Of a DNA stretch of 26,996 bases, positions 10,023-21,500 are shown piece after piece. Under the pieces are notes generated by a model. The model was given only the letters and a program-made list of their open reading frames with translations, searched no databases and was not told the origin of the DNA. The position numbers and the translations under genes are program-made. Every line of letters starts with the position of its first letter. Position 1 is the stretch's first letter. Source of the DNA: Cerioporus squamosus (lineage: Eukaryota; Basidiomycota; Agaricomycetes; Polyporales; Polyporaceae); assembly GCA_022592435.1 (NCBI GenBank), contig JABYQS010000369.1, positions 1 to 26,996 on the forward strand. The letters run 5' to 3'.

Positions 10023-11895
10023 TCACGAGGCGGTCATCCTCCGGGTACCGGGCGCACCCCGCCGAGGACCCTGCCCACCACCCACATATGGCGGCTGAGG
10101 CACAATGGCAGCGGCGGCGGCGTGTGCGGGCACTGACGCGCTCCCCTGGTGATGCCCATTCCCGTACCCGTACGCGTGAGGATAGACGGCGTTCGCATTA
10201 GGGTGATGGTGGTAGTACTGCTGCTGCGGCGCAGTGAGGTGTTCCTGCTGCTGCAGTTGGGGCTGGAGATGACGATACGGCTGCTGGTACTGCTGGGGAT
10301 ACTGCATCCCAGGGCTCGGGTGCGAGCCGCCAGTCGGAGCAGGAGCCGGCGCAGGAGCGTACGCGTACGCAGAAGGGCCCACCAGCGACCCCGGGGGGGC
10401 CTGGAAGTCCCTCTGCGGACGGCGCGCGGGCGGACACGTCGGCGGGGGCACGTCGCGCTCGTACCCCCAGGTCGCGACGGGCAGCGGCGCGGAGCTGGGC
10501 ATGACCGCGCTCGCTGCGCGCGCGCGGAACGCAGCACCGGCGTGCGCAGGGTACGGCGAGGGCGGGGGCGGGGGCGAGCCTGCGCGGAGGAGGTCCATGA
10601 GACGGGGGTACCGCTTCGCCTCTGCGAGGAAGAGGTGGGCGCCGGCGAGCTCGTGCGCTGGAGTGACTACGATCCGGGCGAGCGCGGGGTTCTGTGCGAT
10701 CTGTTCGAGGGACCGGGTCAGCGTCGTTTCATCGTGACACGGAAGCTGGAGGATAGAGACGAGAAATGGAAAAGGGAAGCAAGGAGTTGAGGAGCAGAGG
10801 TCTCGATGGGGAGGCGTGGTGGACGAGGAGGTGGCACGACGCAGCAACGGAGAGACACATCGGAAAGACAACAGACACAAGGAAGGGAAGGAAGAGGGAG
10901 AAGAAACAGAGACGCACGTCAAGGAGGGTCGTGTTCCACACTGCGGGGAGTTGCGTGTAGAGCGTGTGCAGGCGCGGGGCGGCTGCGAGCGTCTTGACGA
11001 GCGCGGCTGCGGCGGGAGAGGGGCTCAGGCGGAACGCGACGTTCACGGTTTCCTACGGGTCCCAGATAGAAGCCGTCAGTTACGTCAATCAGGAGATGTC
11101 GAAGGCAGACGCGGTGCGCGGTTTGCTCCCGAGAACACCTAGTGCACCGATAGAAGTGCAGAAGCACGGGCTGCCCAGCGTCCTCCGCATCGCGCGCGGG
11201 GTTGGGCCACGCCCGGCCACGTCGCAGGGTCGCGGGACGTGGGGGTGCGGGGAACGGGGAGCAGGGCAGCGGGAAGGGGTGGAAGAGGGGGAACTCACCA
11301 GCTTGTGCCAGCGCGTGGCGGCCATCGCGAGCTGCTCGAAGATGTAGATTGCGTTAGGCTGCGTGAGATAGGCGTTCTTGCGGATGACAAGATGGCGGAT
11401 AGAGCGCGTCTTCGTGAATGCCTCGCAGAAGTCGATGACGCCACGGTCGCGGGGGACCTCCCCGCCGGGCGGTGGAGCAGACCTGAGAGCATTGGTGTCG
11501 GACCCGTTGTCAACGGTGATGTCGAGCGTGTTGAGGTAGTGGCAGAGCGAGACAAGGTCGCGCAGGGCCGGGGAGGTTGCGTGCACATGGAGGCTCCGGA
11601 TGCATGAGGCGAGGGAGGGCGTGTGACGGAGCGCGCGAAGGAGGAGCTCGACGTGTCGCGGAGTGCGGAGGACAGGATGGCGGTAGTGGATGGGAGTGCC
11701 TATACGTAACCAGGCGCGACATACGAGGAGCGGGGAGATGACTGTGGGATGACCGGCGGTAGAGGGCGCCTGGTATGGGTGCCACGAGGGGCGGGGGGAG
11801 AGTTCTGCGGACTGGACAAGGACGAGGGCGAGGATGCGCTCGAGGATCTCCTCAGGGACGTCTGCGAGGGTGAGCTTGGACTTGGACCTGGGCAT
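10023..11895 (-). CDS. F-box-like protein with a Pro/Gln/Tyr-rich C terminus
   Basis: Three exons on the minus strand: 11895-11299, 11052-10918 and 10700-10023. They join in phase 0 to about 469 residues. Residues 8-60 look like an F-box: LADVPEEILERILALVL followed by SPLLVCRAW. Such proteins usually recruit substrates to SCF ubiquitin ligases through Skp1. The following region (LLLRALRHTPSLASCIRSLHV, LCHYLNTLDITVDN, SIRHLVIRKN) resembles the leucine-rich part of basidiomycete F-box proteins. The second join reads WHKL-ETVNVAF and the third LLD-IAQNPALARIVV, both natural continuations. The last 150 residues are low complexity: APAPAPAP, then QYPQQYQQPY and HHHPNAN. The introns (246 and 217 nt) are much longer than the usual ~50 nt of NR1 and NR2. 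The function is unknown; the fold assignment is by eye. Confidence 0.
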
Positions 11896-13520
11896 GGCGG
11901 GCGGCGGCGGTCGAGTCGAGTGGGCGCGGAGCAGACTGGCGTGGCCCTTGGATGGAGATGGGGAGGCAGGCGGCAGGGCGCAGGTGGGCAGATTTATGGC
12001 AGAGGTCGCTAGCGGGGAGGAGAAGCGCGCGAGGGTGTTTTATCCGAGGTGAGGAGGAGGGACCCGGGGAGCGGGATGGGCGCGCTTTATACCGTCGAGG
12101 CGTCGAGCTACGCGAAGGAAGACGAGGGCGAGGATGGGCAGCTCGGGGAGGGCGTACGTGGGCTGTGCAGTGGACGGACGCGATGGCCAGGAGCGGAGGA
12201 CGGGGAGAGACAGGGATGGCGAAGAGGGATTGAGGCTGTTGCAGTATTTGTGCGGGCATAATTGTCTCGTCTGCGTCGGTGCTTCTGAGCTGTTACGGTC
12301 ACAGAGGAGGAGCACGCGAGACAGGCGAAGAGAATAGTCGCGGCGAGTGCCCCTTGCAACCTCCCACACGCCCAGCCGACGTCCTCAGTCCTGCCCGCAG
12401 CTGCAGCTTCCCTCCCGTCCGCCCTCTTCTCTAGCTTCATAAACAACCTCCCAAACGGGGAACGCGCGCCTCCCCGCCCCGGCCCCAATCAGGAAACCGT
12501 CTCGGCAGGTATCGCCGATCCTCCGATGCGATCACCCAGGTGCCGCCGGGATGCCCAGATCGGGGCTCGCGGGGGCATACGAGAGGGGCCCCTCCCAACG
12601 CAGCGGCTCTTCCACAAATCTTTCGTCCTTCTGCGCCGTCCCTGTATGAGTGCGCTCCCAGTGAATTGCGGCGATGCGAGTGCCCTCTTTCGCCCGCGAT
12701 CTGGCCCAGGCTCAGGCTGCTGCTCGCACCGCACCTGGCCCAATCTGACAACTGCCGCGCCGCCGCACTGCATGCCATCCCCGCCGCGAGTCCGTAGCCC
12801 CTCTTCTCCGAAGCGCGATTCCTACCCAACCACCTCTGCAGCGCCGCCGGGGATCTCGTCTGCGGCTGCGTGCCGTCACAATCACCATCACGCCTGCATA
12901 TGAGACCTCCCGTCACCGCCGGTTCGACCACCAAGGTTCGGGCAGCCCGCAGAGCTATTGGGGCATCGCTGATCCCAGCACAGAAGCCCCGTAACTCTAA
13001 ACCTTGCGGGAAGGACCGGTCCACGAACTCTGCACGCAAAACCTTGAGCTGTGCGCGGGGGCGACCAGAAGGCGAGATGAGATCCACACTGGACGCGGAC
13101 GCAGACGAGTGGCACGGCTTCGGACAGGATGCATCGGACGCGCGTCCGTCGACGCTCGAAACCTTCTCCCTGCTCAGCGGGACGCAGATCAAGTATGGCT
13201 CCGTCATCTCCTCGCCGGGTCTTGCAATCGCTCAACAGACGGCCGCTCTCCGCGGTACAGCATCGGCGCAGCCACCAGCGTCCTCCGAGTACCCGACACG
13301 GTCTCCCCAGGCAGAGAGGCGAACAACGTGTTGGCCTGCCCAGCGTCCAACGTCCCGCGCCCGTGTCCAGCGTCCCCGCAAGCCGCGACCAGTGTCAGGC
13401 CAAGCCCGAATAGTCCTACATTCATACCGCGCGTCCGAGTCGGCGATCACTCGCTCCCATTCAACCGCCAGGGGTCAGCTAGCTACATAGCTGAGGGTCT
13501 ATATGTAACCGGAACCTCAC
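11896..13520. other. GC-rich region upstream of the F-box-like gene; no supported gene
   Basis: This stretch presumably holds the promoter of the F-box-like gene. It contains long overlapping open frames on both strands (256 codons on - at 12437-13207; 206 and 173 codons on + at 12870-13490 and 13004-13525). They are rich in Arg, Pro, Ala, Ser and Gly, compete for the same DNA, show no motif, and are expected by chance at this GC content. I do not annotate any of them. Confidence 0.
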
Positions 13521-16500
13521 GCTAGTGTGTCTCTATTCGATAGCACGCAACCGCTGCGTGCGCCACGTCCCTGAAACTGAAACCATAGTCCATACCGTGC
13601 ATCATGGCACGCACGTCCTCCAGGATCCTGTCGCCCGTCCCATTGGCATCCGCGCGTACTCTGAATCACTCACTCATGCTGTGTCTGCGTCTGCGTCTGC
13701 GTCTGTTCCAGCCAGGGAGCCCGGCCCCCAGCCCATTCTCGGTCTCCTCGGCCTGTCCCCTTCGACTCCTCCGTTCTTCCGTTCGCCGCCTTCGAAGCTC
13801 GTGGCTTCCTCAGGTCTCCGTCGCCCGCTGGCGCTTGGCTTCCGACCCGTTCCCGTACCAGCCAGCCATGAGCCCGGGCCCCGTTCCTGCTCCTGTGATT
13901 TCAGCTCAACTCTCCACGCGGTTCGCGCAGCAAATAGACTCGCAGGGTGATTGACCTCCCTCCCTTTCCGTTCCGTGACTTCGATCGTACCGTGACGCTG
14001 GGCGTGCACACCCATGGAGGACACTGGACAAGGGACGCTCGTGTAACCAACGGTGCGCCCATAACGCGGCTTCTCGCAGCAAATCACGCTCACGCCACGG
14101 CAGCTTGCAGTATGTATGCGCACCGCAGGCCCGCGTCGTACGTCAGGAATCCTACCACAGTCACTGCAGCACTCTGCAGCTGGTGTCTGGCCTCGACAGA
14201 TGTCAGCCCGCCCGCCCCCAAACCCCAAACCGCAAATCTGTCAACAGTCGTAAGCCGTGCCCGACCGTCACGCGTCACCACTGGCAGCTCCCGGGAATCA
14301 GACCGTTCCGCTGCGTGTTCTGACTTTCGCACATGGGACCTTATGGACTCGGACTGTGGTCTTCCCCAAGGATCCCCGCCCTGCAGACTGCCAGGTCCCC
14401 CCGACATGATACATCTGATGGCTCCGTACCATGTGCATGGGCCACTGCGGGATGCAACCTCGCGAGATCGGCGATTCCTGATCGTTCCCGGGGCGGCGCC
14501 CAGCAGCACCTTGACTTTGCGCACTTCTGCGGCGAACTTACCCTGCGCCACCTACCTCGCCGCAGCGCGTCCTTTCTGACCTCTTTTCGTCTTTGGATGA
14601 CACCCTACCGACGTCTTGCCCCCTCCACTATGTCGATATCTTCTTGTGAGCTTTACGCACTTGCATGAGCTAGCGCGGGCGCCCGACTCCTCGTCTCCCG
14701 CCGCTGCGTGCCTCCTATCACGCTACGATCTCCTCAAGGCTGTTATGTTCCCTCGGGTTTCGCAGTCTATTCTCAGTTCCTTGCAACAGCACCACATTGA
14801 TCTTCCCTCGAACCATTGCATATCGTACAACGCCGCGCTCATGCTCGACTTGAAGCTTCCACGATGATGCGACCGTGGAACGACCGACCGTGATCACTCC
14901 ATCACGACGTGACCGCAACATCGAACATCGACCAGAGCAGCTCCCGCCGGCAGCCATCTCAGTCCGAGTCTGCGAAGCACCGTCACGCCAGCGCGATTCG
15001 GTCAGAACTTCGTCGCGATCTTCCTGTCGGCTGGGCGGTCACACTCGCGTGTACTGCACGTATGTAATGCCGGAGTCTATCAGAGCATCTGTTGATTGGT
15101 TCGTTCCCACTTCCCAGTGTCCTTCCGTCCAGTCCCCAGCGTCGGTGTCGTGTCAGTGCATGCAGCACTCCGTATTGAGGGTGCTGCGGCCCGTCGAACC
15201 ATGCAAGCAAAAGACCAGTCACTGACACCAATATAATAGTACCTGCCCATCGTGCAGGGTCCCCAATCCGTGTACGCGCATCTGCCATCAATTGCAAACG
15301 CGCAGGCGTATGTAACCCGTAACCGCTTTGCTCCCGGACCAGGCTCCCTGTTCTGTTCGACTCCGTCGTCATCGTCGCCTCAACGTCAACCCCTCCGCTC
15401 TTCGAACGCCTGCTCCTCCCACGCTAGCGCTGCGCACCCGACTCTATCACAACTTGCCTTCGAATTCTGTTTTCGTTCTGACCATGCTCAGCAGGGCCCG
15501 CCCGGGGGCTCGGGGAGACCCTTTGACACGAACCGCGGTGTTCCTCCAGGACCAGAAGCCTGAGCTAGAACCAGAACCCACGCTCATCTAATGAACCTAG
15601 CACTCGAAACGGGGGCGCGCGTCGCTCTAGAAATCCGCGGCGGAAGGTCCCTCAAGGCAAGTTCCCACTTCAGTCTTCTGAGGCCCTGAACTCTGAAAGT
15701 TTGCGGCTCAGAAACCTTGGGAGAAATGAACACGCGGGGCAACTGTTTCTCTGTTCGTCATCCGAACTCTGGAAGCTGCGAGATGCCGTACGGGGAGTAC
15801 CCCCGCCATAGTAATGCATCAATCATTAATCACCCCCTCGTTCAGGAACGCGTCGAAGGTTCGGACGGAGGTGACTGTGAGCAGATGAAGCCGTGCACAT
15901 GCTCGTGCTCGTGAAGTTCATATAGAACGGAGATGTTATCTCCGCTGCGCGATGATCTCCGGGTTCGTCTTCACCCACCAGGCTCAACAGTACTGATATT
16001 ACTCCCCACTGCTCCCGTCTGCCACCGTGACCCTGGTCGGAGGTTCCCACATCTCGCGCAACGAAACAAACCATCCACCATATACGGACACATACCGCCG
16101 GCCCGCGAATGGTCGATCAGTATTCTCCCCAGACCTTTACGAAGTTAACGGTTGACCCGACCCCGGAAGTAGCACGACCCTTGGCAATGGACGCAGGCCA
16201 CCTTTCGCGGCGAGCGCGGAGCCCTGGCGGAGCCACACGCCGCCGCGTCGGGAGCTGTTCAGAACGCATTCAGTACTCGAGTGCCCCAGCAACGGTCGTG
16301 CGACTTCGGACGTCGTCGTCGCGTTTCAGGTACGTGTGGACGTCTACTCACAGGCCCCGTCCTGTCTCCTCGACATCGCTGGTGGACGCTGTAACTGCAT
16401 GCGAGATGCTGAAAATTGACTGGGACAGGTCACCGACATCGACGTCGAAGCTCTGAGTCGTTGACATCGCAGGGAAGGCGGCAGGGCGAGTCGCGTACCG

Positions 16501-18564
16501 GACTACTCGTCACGAACACGAACTCGAAGACTCGAAGGTCGGGAACCGCAAGCCTCGCGGCTTACCACGTGCCGGGACGTTTCCGCGAGGCAAACCGCGC
16601 GCGAGTTTGTGAGTTCGCGTCGGGACCTCGAAGAGCAACGCCCTCGACTTCCACGTGCGATGCAGGACGCGAACTGTGTGCTACGGAGCGCGGAGTGCCT
16701 GGTTTGGACGGCCGACGCGCTTCCCATCGCGGTGCGTGGGGACGACACGACGCGCCCTCGCGACGAGGGGTCGCATACGAGAACGCCTCAACCGTTCCTC
16801 AGGCGTTCGAACCTATTAAGCTCAGGACTCTCGAGCGCTGCCTCCCGAGTAGGCACGCTCGGCACCCGACGCGGCGTCGAGCGCGGGCGATAGGCGACGA
16901 GCACGGATGGCAACGCGACGCCCGCTGTACCCACGCCCTTGGACAGTGATGACGGCAGTGCGTCAGGTCAAAGTCCGTGTCCCCGCCGCTGGATGTTCGT
17001 TGTTCGGCCTTCGCACATGGCCTGGGACGGCGGCTGCTACTGCGCTGTTCTGCTCCGCAACAGCTCGGTTCTGCAAGTTCTGATATCATCCCCCGTATCC
17101 GACGCAGATGCGTTGCAACTTGCGAGGCAAATCACTCGATCGTGGAGGTCAGGCCGTACGGCATGATCTGAAATCATCAATACGTGAGTATGTGCAGGGT
17201 CCGTGTCTTCCGAGGAAACCTCAGGTACTCATTAAACTCTGATATCAGGCTTCAACGTGCGCCACATCCTTGGACGGACCACAGACCACATCGGACAGCG
17301 GTGGTGCGACCGTCGACGTCCCAGGGCGAGGATCGTCCTGTTTCCTCCGCAGTTCGAGACTGCGAACCGCTACGTCCGCCAATATCCGACGCCTCGGCGT
17401 GGGCTGGCTCGAGACCTGTGTTCGCAAGGTTAGAGGGTGTATTCGAGGTTCGACACGGCCCCTGCAAACCCTGAACATCCGGTCGATCCATGCCGTACGG
17501 TGTACGTTTGTCCCAAACTTCTGGATGCATACTCGGGCCTGAGGGTGATCTTTCCGGCGGTAGGTGTGGTCCAGGATGACGACGAGTGGGTTGGAGCACT
17601 CGCGAAGACTGGAACGTTCCCGGCCTCCTCGAGTGGCTCGAGCAGCCTGCGCCAGAGTTCATTCACTGCAACTTCGATCGTGCCGAGCGAAGACGAGCGG
17701 CAGCCTGATGCTGTCTATGTATTCCCCGGGTGTGCTGGATCCAGATCCCAGAGCAGAAACTAACCTCCCACATGCAGCTGGTCCACGGCGCGCGCTCGCA
17801 CCTACGCAACGCAATCCGGCTTCGGAGCAAATTTTACTTCGACGCTTCGTCGACGGAGCTCTCGTGGCAGGCGGCCGTCCGCGCTTCTGCACCGTTCTCG
17901 GACGCAGCGCGGTCTCGAAGGACGGTAATGAGCGTTCCAGGGACTCCAGAACGCAACGCCGTACGTCATTCACCCGAATAGCCAGGCGTGATGCATGAAG
18001 CCAGAGGCCCGAGGTCCGACCACGAAGGAAACCGTCGTTGGACACGGACACCCGTCGACTCGGCGGCCCGCTGGTTACTGTGACAGCGTTTCCTTACTCG
18101 CCCCCTCGGCGGCCAGCAACACGGAATCGGAGTCGGAGTCGGCAGCACGGGTCCGCGTCCATGCTCGACGTCAACTCTAAGGGTCCGGAAGTGTCGCGTT
18201 CAGGCTCATAATATCGCGGCTCACCTGGTATGCAGTAGTTAGTGCCTGGTTACCGAGTCGCTGATGCTCAAGCTCAAGGCCCGAGAATTCAGTCATGCAT
18301 ATTTTCATCTGAACTTTGGAAAGTCCAGAGTCTCGGTGCTGAGGTTCAGAGTCCCAACGCCCCAGTGGGTGGGGGTGCATTTTGTCGAAGGCTTAGGTGT
18401 GAGCAATCATCATGAAACACGTTCCTCAAGCTGCACGACAGATGTACGCTCGTCGTATCGTAACAGTATGAATATATTTTGACCGTATCTACGCACATGC
18501 AGGCAGCTTGACACCGCGAACGCCATTCAGGCACAGAAAGGAATAAATCTGCCCCGTACAAAGC
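13521..18564. other. About 5 kb without a recognisable gene
   Basis: No protein family, transposon domain, terminal repeat or tRNA-like arm was recognised. There are short simple repeats: GTCTGC x4 at about 13683-13706 and GGAGTC-type repeats near 18123-18143. Between about 17250 and 18050 the minus strand is open in several frames at once (for example 17430-17666, 17252-17662 and 17659-18051), and one frame reads LVVILDHTYRRKDHPQ, which looks protein-like. It could be a decayed gene or one with introns I cannot resolve. Nothing here is strong enough to call. Confidence 0.
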
Positions 18565-21500
18565 TCAGTATCCGAAGATCGACTCCCCTTCCTTGAAGCC
18601 CAACTCCCTCAAAGCGGGGAGTGCCCCCTTGTCTATGAGCCCAGGAGGACCGCACAACAGCGTCCCTACCGCTTCGCCCGCCGGATAGAATTGGTGGCTC
18701 CTGCGCGACGTCAGCGTGGTGTCCGCTACAATGACTACATCGGCACATACATGATATCTTTGTTGAGGTGGCCGACGGTGCACTGCGAGTCTCCCAGTCA
18801 AAGAACATCTCTCGCGAGAACAACGGGAGACCTGCCTTGAACTCCTTATCCTTCGGTTCGGTAGAGAGAACATGCCAGATCTTGAACCTGTCAGGGTGCT
18901 CCTCTGCGTACCTTTGCAGTTCTTCTCGGAGGAGAATATCGTCGAAGCTCTTATTGCTACGCAACACGAGGTCCAAGCATAGTCAGAAAATGTGCAGCAA
19001 AATTGTTGGGTATAAATACCTGTCGAGTAGGGAGATGCAGGTCTTGTCGTTCGGGTCCGACAGGACGGCATGGATGAACTGCCAGTGGGGTGTAAGCCCG
19101 CTCCCACCGGCGACGAGGTTTATCTATTTGGGAATCAGCGCTGGGCCTAATGACGGACGCTCGCATGACCACAAGCCTACCTTGTCGAAGTGATAGTGCT
19201 TGCCTTCGATGTCGAAGTCTCCGTGGCCCTCGTATGTGATCCCACCAGTAGGTCCGCGAATGTCAATTTCCTCGCCTATCATTGAAGGTCGGTAAGTCCG
19301 TCAACAGCTCCCAATGCACACCCACCATCATCCATGCAGTCGAGGTAGTTGGAAATCGTGCCGCCAGGAGGGAACGGACCGCCATCGGATGGCATGTATG
19401 TCTTCACCAGCAAATCGAACGTGCCGTCCTCTTCGTGCGGAAGCACTGGCCGGACAGGCGTGTAGCTTCGCAAGACCGCTTGATCCTTGAAGTGCACGGA
19501 GATCTGGATATGGCGACCAACAGGGAGACCAAGGACGCCGTGGCTGCCATCGCTCTTGTTCGGCAGCCGGAAAGTGTAGACTCTGACGAAATGTCCGCTC
19601 AGATACGTAGTACGCGGGGGGCGAGGGGACGCACCTGGTATCGGAAGAAACCTCCTTGCGCTTGACGAGCTTGGCTTGCGTGAAGAGGTCTGGCTGTAAC
19701 GCCATACCCATGCGTTTTTTCTTCACTGCCGCGAGTTCCTTCGCAGCGCGTACCGCGTCCTCCTCCATTGCTTGAACGCCCTCTTGCGACAAAGCACCGA
19801 TCAAGCATTCGTCCTTCTTGCCGTTTGCATCTATGATAGCAAGCGTGAGCACCTGGTGACTCGGCGAGTTGGTGAGTCTGTAGTACGTACAGGCATCATG
19901 GATACCCTTGTACTGCATCCGGGTTCAGGACCGTAGTAACACATGACTGACGATGTAAGTACAACGCACCTCATTCGTGACATCAACCGTAGCCTTCCCA
20001 GCATATGGCAAGATCGCATTCGCGCCACCAGGATGCCACCCCAGCACAGACGTCACGTCGTAGACCTTGTTGTTGAGGATGATCCACGCGTCGTCCTAAA
20101 CCACTGATATTAACACACATCTCGCGACTATCCTCGGCCTCGGATAGCAAACCTTGTTGTTGTGCTTCGCAATCTCCTCGAGCGAGAACGTCTTCAGGTC
20201 GCCCGCCTGATTACCCTGATCTTCCTGTTGTTCTTTGGGAGGCACCATCCACCCTCCCTCTTCGTTGCCTGGTGCCACCGGGTGCTGGAACTCGACAGCA
20301 GGGAGCATAGTATCGGGAGTTTGGACAATCTTCGGACGCACGCGGTACCAGCAATTGCTGCATCGCGGGAAGTGATCAGATTGAAGGCGAGATGCTGCGC
20401 TACAAGGAGATGAGACGTACTTCATCATGCCCATTAAATTCCTGCGGCGTGCATGAAGGGCAATAATCAACAGAAGTACCTGTGAGACTTCGAGGTAAAT
20501 ACTTACCAAGTCATATGCTCCGGTTGGTAGTTCTTCTTGCAATCTTGTGCACGGACGATGATCTCGTGAGCATCGACCAGCTCCTGCACTTTCACCTCAC
20601 ATTGCCTATGTCATACCGGATGGTCAGCGACGCACGACATGTCACAGTAAGTCAACGCACCAGAAGATCCACGCCCAGTACTTCTCACCATTCCTAGTAC
20701 AAGCTCCATGAGCGATCAGCACATTCAACCGAAGACGGTACAACCTCACCTCAAGGGTGCCTCAGTGAAGCGACGGATACACCATCGCCACGTCTTGCCT
20801 CCATCCAAGCTCAATTCGACCCGATCTATGCGGTCTCCTCCGCCGTTGAAGGCATATCCTTCGACCGCGTACGTACCGTCCAAGCTGCCCTTCTCCGCGA
20901 GCGAGATGCGCTCGCCATGCTCCGGTTTGACAATGACAGACTGCAAGGATTGCTCGTAGCACGCGGTGCTCTCGTGGTGGAAAAGTGCACTGGCAAAGGG
21001 ATGATCCCGCGAGTCGATGAAGGAGGGAACGACTCGGTTGTCCCAGATGTCTGCATGTCGTGTCAGCGAAAGAGCGCTATAGGCCGACAGCGGGAAGAAT
21101 ATGCCGTACGGTAGTAAGAGCGGTTCGGCTCCTTCGTGACCCAAAGCTACATAGATGATGGAGTGAGCGACGGGTGGCGCGTCTGGTGAAGCAATTACAT
21201 GCCTTCTTCAACCACTTTACTTGCCGCCCACCTACGTAACCAGGAATGATGATACGCAAGGGCTGCAACGCTTTGATCAGAGGGAACGTCGAAGCATAGT
21301 GCAACTGAGGCGCACGTAGCCATGATCAGGGTGTAGAACGCGACCATTTTGACCGAATACCAGCATGACGTCGTTCGCAGAGTTCATGGCATGCATAAGA
21401 GGAATGGAGGTTGCGTACGGTCCTTCGGACGGCGCATCTGCGCCCTCGAAGTTCAGGTACCTGTTATGTTGGCATCAAACAATATGTCTGTCACGAGCAC

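Noticed and set aside
12437..13207. 256-codon minus-strand open frame
   Set aside because: Overlapped by two long + strand frames; composition typical of random GC-rich DNA; no motif, promoter or neighbour support.
12870..13525. Two overlapping + strand frames of 206 and 173 codons
   Set aside because: They lie in different frames over the same DNA and neither resembles a known protein.
17252..18051. Protein-like frames on the minus strand
   Set aside because: Up to three frames are open at once and none could be tied to a family or a consistent exon model; kept only as an unresolved patch.
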